Origin: Sialis fuliginosa
Lineage: Eukaryota > Arthropoda > Insecta > Megaloptera > Sialidae
Length of the DNA: 64,000 nucleotides
Direction: 5' to 3'
Assembly (NCBI GenBank): GCA_961205875.1
Contig: OY540813.1
Location: 5,923,001-5,987,000, forward strand
Every line of letters starts with the position of its first letter. Within the stretch, counting starts at the first letter, position 1. Below the pieces are notes generated by a model. The model worked only from the letters and a program-made list of their open reading frames with translations, did no database searches and was not told the DNA's origin. Below are positions 58,351 through 64,000 of the stretch, one piece after another. Position numbers and translations under genes: made by a program.

Positions 58351-59804
58351 ACTAATATGTAATTTATATTCAATAATTAGGTCAGAAATATATTACAATT
58401 GATGTATTTAATAGAAATGAGAAACTTTATATTAATTAGGACTACACATCAAATTGAATAGAACAGAATAGAAAGATTCTGTATTTAATGTAATTTAAAT
58501 TACATTACTACAAATTAAATATTTGCTATTAATATTTAAATTATATCAAAGTTTGTATTTGAAGCCACAGATTATAAAATTTGTGTGTTTTCTATTTCTC
58601 AGAAATCGAGTCTGTTATTAGTTACATATAGCGGTTCTTATAATTACGTAGTAAAATTTACTCATTCAAATTGTGCGTGAAACGAATATTTTTCAATTAT
58701 TTGTTTGAATACATTTTAAACTATTTGCTCGTATTATAATAGTATAATATATGTACACTTTTACTTAATTTTTTATAATTAAAATACTCATTTTGGCTTG
58801 ACAAAAATGGTCATATTTTTTATTCAAATGTAATAGGTACATTATATAATTTTATTTTTTATGTCTAAATATTTTATATTTTTTTATAATTACAAGTTCC
58901 TCATGCCTGCGCCAGCATTTTTCTTCAATAAATTAATTGCAAGAAAATATGATTTGTATTTTTTTCTGCACGTCTACATCTATTTTTTTTTAAATAATTA
59001 TAATTTTAATTTTCGCGTAGAGCTACAATTTTAAATAGTATTTTTTTAGTATAGCTAGGTTAAAATATCAATTACACATTTCCCTTAACACGGATCTGTC
59101 TTAATTCAATTATATTAAAATGAAAGTCTCATACAAATCGGTTAAGTAGTTTTCGTGTCAAGTCGAAACAATCATACAAAAACAACGTTTTTTTAAAATT
59201 GTATTAGACAGTCTACTGATTTTTATATTATTATTGATTTATAGATTCAAGTTATAACAAAACGATCATGTGGAATAATATTTAAAAAAAATATCATAAA
59301 TCTATGTGCTCTACAAGATAGAGGTGAAATGTTAAATATACACAGGGGGAAATTTACATTTTTATTATCTCTTGTGATGTGAATGTCAACCCAGTTCTAT
59401 TATCATATAATTCACGTTTATGTACATTTTTCTATATTATTTCCAAAAAGCAAATGTTACATGTTAAATTTGAAAGCATTCTTAAAATTAATATATACAT
59501 ATATAATTAGACAACATACATATATATGTAAGATATTGGGTATTGCAATGTAATGTAATATTGTTTCAACATAATGACTTTACCAAATAATAATCAAAGG
59601 GTATTTATTTAAAAAACACCACAGAGCTGTTGGAAAAGTAGTAATCCAGCCGACAAGAAATGCATCTCATCATCATTTATAAAAAAAATATAAAATTTTT
59701 AATTAATAAATTCAGAGGTTAACGTGCAAAAATTTGATTTAGAAAAATAATTTAAGTAAAAAAAAAATTGAAGAGAAATATCTATAAAAGTATGTTTATT
59801 ACGG
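58351..59804. other. Intergenic, very AT-rich, nothing recognised
   Basis: No frames, no repeat ends. Confidence 0.5.
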
Positions 59805-60245
59805 CTCGTGGAGGATCTCAAAATTAATATATATTTTGCTTCCTCGCAATATCGAAGATACGAGAAGCTTTGTGATCGTTTCAGATTGAGACAAAAAAAT
59901 GTTCTCCGATTTCAAAATTTTAAATTGATCTTTCCGTTTCACGTCAAGACAAACACTTTTCATTTCGTTCCGTGTCTGTCTGTCTGTCCGTCCGTCCCCT
60001 GAATCCTTGTCACACGCATAACTCATGAACCACTGAACCGATATTGTTGAAACTTGGTCGGATGGTTGGGTCTGGCTTGAGGACGGACCCATTTTAAAAT
60101 CATCAAAATCGTGTGTAGGAGGGAGGGGTGACACCCCAAAATATTTATTTTTTCAAGATATTTCAAGAACGACACATGTTACGTTAAAATTTTATAGAAT
60201 ATTTTTTGTAGATCATTAAATTTTCTATAATATGGGTTTACAACG
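59805..60245 (-). mobile_element. Non-autonomous repeat family B, copy 2 (longest)
   Basis: The reverse complement matches 21060-21415 and 62110-62510. The minus frame at 59799-60134 begins MSPLPPTHDFDDFKMG, parallel to MSPFPLTHDFDDFGMR in the 21.2-kb copy. The shared frame may reflect only sequence identity, since no domain is recognisable. An insertion of 'gtccgtccgtccc'-type simple sequence lies at 59978-59998. Confidence 0.75.
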
Positions 60246-60691
60246 ATTGTTGTAAAATAATCCCTTACAAAGATTTACCTCAATTTATTTTAAAAATGTG
60301 TATTTTGTTTTTCTAAATTGATATTTGCTTGGATATATTAAATGTCATTTTGACGTTTTAAATGTCACTGACGATGATTCTGTGAATCGAAACCTTGCGT
60401 TTATAAATTTTCTCAATATATAATTTCTGACGTTTAGACACAATCAATTTGTTTTTATTTATTATATTTAACGTCACCACTTGTGTAATATAACTTTTAT
60501 ATACATAGATCTAATCTATTTTCTCAAGGAAATTAGAATAATTATATTATATTACTGAAATAAGAAAATGATTTAATTGTTTTAATGTCTGAAGGTGCCA
60601 TATAGAGTATAGAGTGAATACACTTGTTAATCATCTTTATAAACAAGGATTGATTGTTCACCCTGTATTACACACTATAGCTACATATATA
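60246..60691. other. Intergenic with a hammerhead-like half motif at 60368-60392
   Basis: CTGACGA, T, GATTC-TGT-GAATC, GAAA occur in order at 60368-60392. No stem III or cleavage site follows, so this is a partial motif only. Confidence 0.3.
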
Positions 60692-61067
60692 AGGAGTTAA
60701 GAGTACTCCTTGCCTGAAGACTCTTAAGAGAATTGACTGCCAGTTTAAGTCTTGGGCAAATCTATTAGCGCCAGTGCTCCGACACTTGGTTGCAGCTGTA
60801 GCCCCGTGTACTTATGACGGTTTCCTGTGGAAATATTGGGGTGAAGTTGTTGATTTCTTCAATGTTCCTGATAGCGGAAGATATATGTCAGGTACTTGTA
60901 CAGAAGTGATGCCGCAGGGACGTGGAATGTATTTTTCTTTTCTGCAGGAAATAGTTGTCAGGTTTCCGGTGTTGGGTTCTTATATGTACACTTATTTATT
61001 TTTATTTAACATATATACGAGTATATTTCTTTGCAAAATCGTATTGACTTTCTCACTTATTTTTTAG
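60692..61067 (+). other. Coding-looking open stretch of about 125 codons, unidentified
   Basis: The plus frame is open from about 60692 to 61067. It reads CLKTLKRIDCQFKSWANLLA, then PCTYDGFLWKYWGEVVDFFN, VPDSGRYMSGTCTEVMPQGR and GMYFSFLQEIVVRFPVLG before turning Phe/Ile-rich. There is no good ATG, the first start-like codon being GTG at 60774. The minus strand is also nearly open here (one stop), so the true sense is uncertain. GC is well above the flanks. It could be an exon or a relic of a mobile element's gene. I recognise no domain. Confidence 0.35.
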
Positions 61068-62109
61068 ATTCGGTTTATTATCGGTATTTAAAATTTATCT
61101 CGAATTAATTTCTAATAGCTTTGTTTCTAGTAACTGTATTATAGGTTGTATAAAGATTTCAGTAATTTAATTTCAATATATAAATCAAAACCGTACATAT
61201 TTTGGTACCCTGCAAAAAGATTGTAATATTATATTATTGACATATGTATAATAAGACTAAATTTTTTGTTAGTTTTTTTTACAACGTTCAGAATTGCCCC
61301 ATTTAATTCATTCGTCATTACCCCACGAGCTAGATTTTTTTGAGGTTAGGATCATATTATAAAAAATACGGTGTCATCAAATACTATTTTATCGAGTTTT
61401 TCTTGAGCATTACTTAATCATATTTATATTAATTACATACATAGCTTTTATTATAACAAAACATTAGATGAAAATAAAGACTCTTTTTAAATTTATGTTA
61501 TCCTCCTGCCTCCTACAGCGACAAAAATTACCTAGTAATATTGAAATTGAATCATAGTTAATTTCTGGTTAGTTTAATATCGTCTTCTGTAATAAAAATT
61601 AAATGCGAGATGCGTGGTATTATTAATTTTAAATTAAATTGCATTTTTATAAAAATAGAGTAAACCTTTTTGTCATCCTCCTACATTGACGAAAATATCA
61701 TGATTATATAAATATATACAAAGAAATGTTTTTATAAAATAACCTTTAGTCAAATGTCAACTTTGTGTTAATTATTTCGGTAATACATATAAGCATATTA
61801 TTATTTAAATTCGTTCTATTTTTAGAGGGGATTTTCAACACTTACGTGGGTGCTATTTGTAAAGTTTATTTTGCGTTCCAAACAATACTCTGTAGAGACC
61901 ATCAGTTGTAAGAAGAAGAAGAACAAGGCACGCCTTGTACAAGACCCAAGATTGCCCAACACTGGAATCTCCCGAGCTTTTTTCTTTTTCAATAGAAACC
62001 CATATATAGTTGTCGTTAGTATGTCGATAAAAAAGTTTACTTTAATGTATACTTCGGTCAAAAAATTTGATGTTAACGACATCATTTTTTTTTAAATATT
62101 GGATTAATA
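61068..62109. other. Intergenic, nothing recognised
   Basis: Overlapping frames at 61822-62085 (-) and 61850-62095 (+) cross a short GC-richer segment (61905-61980). Neither is protein-like. Confidence 0.4.
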
Positions 62110-62510
62110 AAATTCAGAATTCAGTAAAAATATGTCTTGTGTGTAGTTTAGAAATTTTGGAACTTTTTAAGATGCGTCGTTTTTGAGATATATTAAAAAA
62201 TAACAATTTTGACATGCCAATTTTACCCCTTATAAACGATTTTGATAATTTTTATATGGGACTATCTACTAACCAGACCTAATTAAGAAACCAAGTTGCA
62301 TCAAAATCGGTTCTGTGGTTCATGGTTAATGCGTGTAACAAGGATTAAGAAACAGACACACACGGATAGAAAATTGTTTGTCTTGATCTGAAACGGAAAG
62401 ATCATGTAAGAATTCTAAAATCAGAGAACATATTTTTTGCATTCAGAAAAGATCACATAGCTTCCCCTATCCTCCAGGTATGGCGGGACAGCAAAAATTA
62501 CGATAATTGA
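62110..62510 (+). mobile_element. Non-autonomous repeat family B, copy 3
   Basis: It matches 21060-21415 with more divergence: 'gcgtcgtttttgagatat', 'cccttataaacgattttga', 'aaccagacct', 'gtggttcatggttaatg', 'gtaacaaggatt', 'gatcacatagcttcccctat'. Confidence 0.7.
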
Positions 62511-63625
62511 AAATCCAGGACGTAACAAACGCAATTTTCTAACTGTAGTATATCCCAAAGGTTCTTGTGTACATTTCTAGGTTTTTCTCGACACATCTCT
62601 GTCAGAGTTGATTTATACGAGCATCATTCAGTGACTCACGTTGAGGGACCTTGCATGTTCGCGACCACTGTTCCGGCACCGCCTATTGACGGTCACCATA
62701 AATGATTGAAACTTTTTGCTGTCTCCCTTTACAACAACCTGAAATGGAACATCTAATTTTCTTTTTATCAAGCTATCTCAGTTTTTTTTTAAAAACGATG
62801 TTAGAGTAAATCTATTTTCTTTCATTAGTGTTATGGTTCAGTTTTTGTGTGTGGGTTTTCTTATACAGGTTAAATCTGATAGGGAATTGATGTTTAGATT
62901 GAATTTAATGCTATATATCCTTTTCATTTTTATAAAATAACAATTTTCAGCTATTATATTTTTATTATTGTGTTTTGCGGAGATTTTATATAATGCAGGC
63001 TTTTATTTTATTATCTTTATATCATTTTTCTTTCTTTCTAGAATATACTTAATAAGAGATTTTTAGTTTTAAATTAAACAAAGTATAGCTTCTATACATT
63101 ACATTGTTACATTATGAAAATTTGCCGATTGGATATTTTAAAATTTCGAATCGTACATATATATATTGATCAAGAATCAATTTTACTATGTGCTTATTAT
63201 TTTCTCCCAGAAAATATCAACAATAAAGTTTATAATTCTATAACGCATACAATTTTTTAATTATTTATGAATTGAAGAGATAAAACCTTTAATATACACA
63301 AAAAGCAGGTTTGTTATGAAAATTCCCTTAATTTACTGTAACAAAACACGTGACCTTTGAACAGCATAGATAATTAAATTGAATTAATACATTAACCAAA
63401 TATTTTATAACACTGGGGCAATTATACAAAAGGTAAGCCCGTGCTTCTTGTACGCAATTAGTCAGCAGGTGGTAAAGGATTTTCGTCGACATAAATGGCG
63501 GATTAACTTGGAACCTACTGCCAGACAGTATCATCTTTCTAATGCTAAAACAATCACAACGCTCCACATGTATTGTATAAGAGAGCAGTGGCGGCTCGTG
63601 AAAAAAAGAAACAGAAATCTGTATA
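62511..63625. other. Intergenic, nothing recognised except a hAT-like end at 63588
   Basis: 'gcagtggcggctcgtg' at 63587 is a common transposon terminus but no partner was found. The frames at 63328-63567 and 63448-63726 cross repeats. Confidence 0.4.
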
Positions 63626-63740
63626 AAGCAAAGGCACCAGTTATGGCCGCTATAAGAACAAGTTTTCGTTGTTTTTTTGGATTAATGGGTTTGTTTTTTG
63701 TAATTCTCATGAATTCATGTTACTAATAAAACAAGTAACT

Positions 63741-63891
63741 AATTCTAGCAAACGTCAACGCTTATTTAATTAAGCAGCTACACCTTCTGTACTCAACACT
63801 TCACTTCTGAAGACGACCACGAGATGTTGGTCGAAACGTCAAGTGACAATATAGTGCAACGCGGTATACAACCCAATAATCAAATGTTTAT
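63741..63891 (+). mobile_element. Short Penelope-like (ribozyme-bearing) insertion with 10-bp target duplication
   Basis: It is flanked by 'acaagtaact' (63731-63740) and 'acaagtaatt' (63892-63901), one mismatch. The uninterrupted target is present at 16051-16065. The 151-bp insert contains a complete hammerhead motif and the tail 'aacgcggtatacaacccaat', also seen at 44530-44560. There is no reverse transcriptase, so it is a very truncated or non-autonomous copy. Confidence 0.7.
63802..63845 (+). ncRNA. Candidate minimal type I hammerhead ribozyme
   Basis: Stem I CACTT/AAGTG (63802-63806 with 63841-63845) is a perfect 5-bp helix. The core is CTGAAGA (63807-63813), where the only departure from CUGAUGA is at the tolerant position 7. 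One extra C follows (63814). Stem II is GACCA/TGGTC with an 8-base loop. Core GAAA is at 63833-63836. Stem III is only AC/GT. The cleavage position is after C63840. This minimal form with nearly no stem III is characteristic of Penelope-like elements, where ribozymes may act as dimers. Confidence 0.65.
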
Positions 63892-64000
63892 ACAAGTAAT
63901 TTTTTATTTAATCAATTTAATTACCAATGTCCGCAAATATAATTTTAAAATATAGTTTTTTCTCCAGTAATGGCAAAGGTAAAACCAGTAATAATAAATA

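Larger units (their letters stand above)
63626..64000 (+). mobile_element. 'ggcaccagttatggcc' mariner-like MITE, copy 3, interrupted and cut by the window end
   Basis: The left end TA|AAGCAAAGGCACCAGTTATG is at 63624, then 'ctataagaacaagttttcg' and 'ctaataaaacaagtaact'. After the insertion at 63741-63891 it resumes 'ttatttaatcaatttaatta' and 'tctccagtaatgg', as in the copies at 5252 and 15949. Confidence 0.75.

Overview
The window is AT-rich animal DNA and reads as an insect nuclear genome, most likely a moth or butterfly. Three things point to Lepidoptera. One is a secreted protein built from Pro-Tyr-Val-Lys repeats whose signal peptide is split by an intron. Another is a single-domain secreted C-type lectin in four exons. 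The third is a set of short repeats of types common in lepidopteran genomes: the 'cacggctaaaccgctg ... ggacataggctac' family, and the 'ggaggaggttctcaattcg' family that ends in 'aaaccgacttcaaaaa'. No bacterial genes, operons or CRISPR arrays are present. The species assignment is inference from these features only.

Genes are few. On the minus strand at the left edge is the 5' end of a gene (218 to <1) encoding an acidic N-terminus followed by a helix-turn-helix-like segment. From 1 kb to 47 kb there is no gene I can name, only one short coding-looking frame at 37.8 kb. The best-supported genes sit at 47.2-54.3 kb, both on the minus strand. The first is a 523-residue secreted repeat protein with two exons, a TATA box, an arthropod TCAGT initiator and a 2.9-kb intron. 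The second is a 197-residue C-type lectin with a QPD motif and four exons. An orphan copy of the lectin's first exon lies between them.

The rest is a graveyard of small DNA transposons, many with readable ends. There are hAT-type elements with 8-bp target duplications (6.3, 10.8, 19.2, 24.7, 38.6 kb), TTA-flanked Harbinger-like MITEs (37.3, 39.75, 42.5 kb), TA-flanked mariner-like MITEs (5.25, 24.25, 36.8, 50.9 kb), long foldback elements (1.5 and 56 kb), and several repeat families seen three or four times. In two places an uninterrupted relative elsewhere in the window shows the empty site of an insertion (39.75 kb and 63.74 kb).

The most interesting non-coding signals are short sequences that fold as minimal type I hammerhead ribozymes (14.28 kb minus, 63.80 kb plus, and decayed copies at 17.10 and 44.49 kb). 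They resemble the ribozymes known from Penelope-like retroelements. I found no convincing new multi-gene system. A scatter of GC-richer islands in the gene-poor left part may be conserved regulatory DNA.
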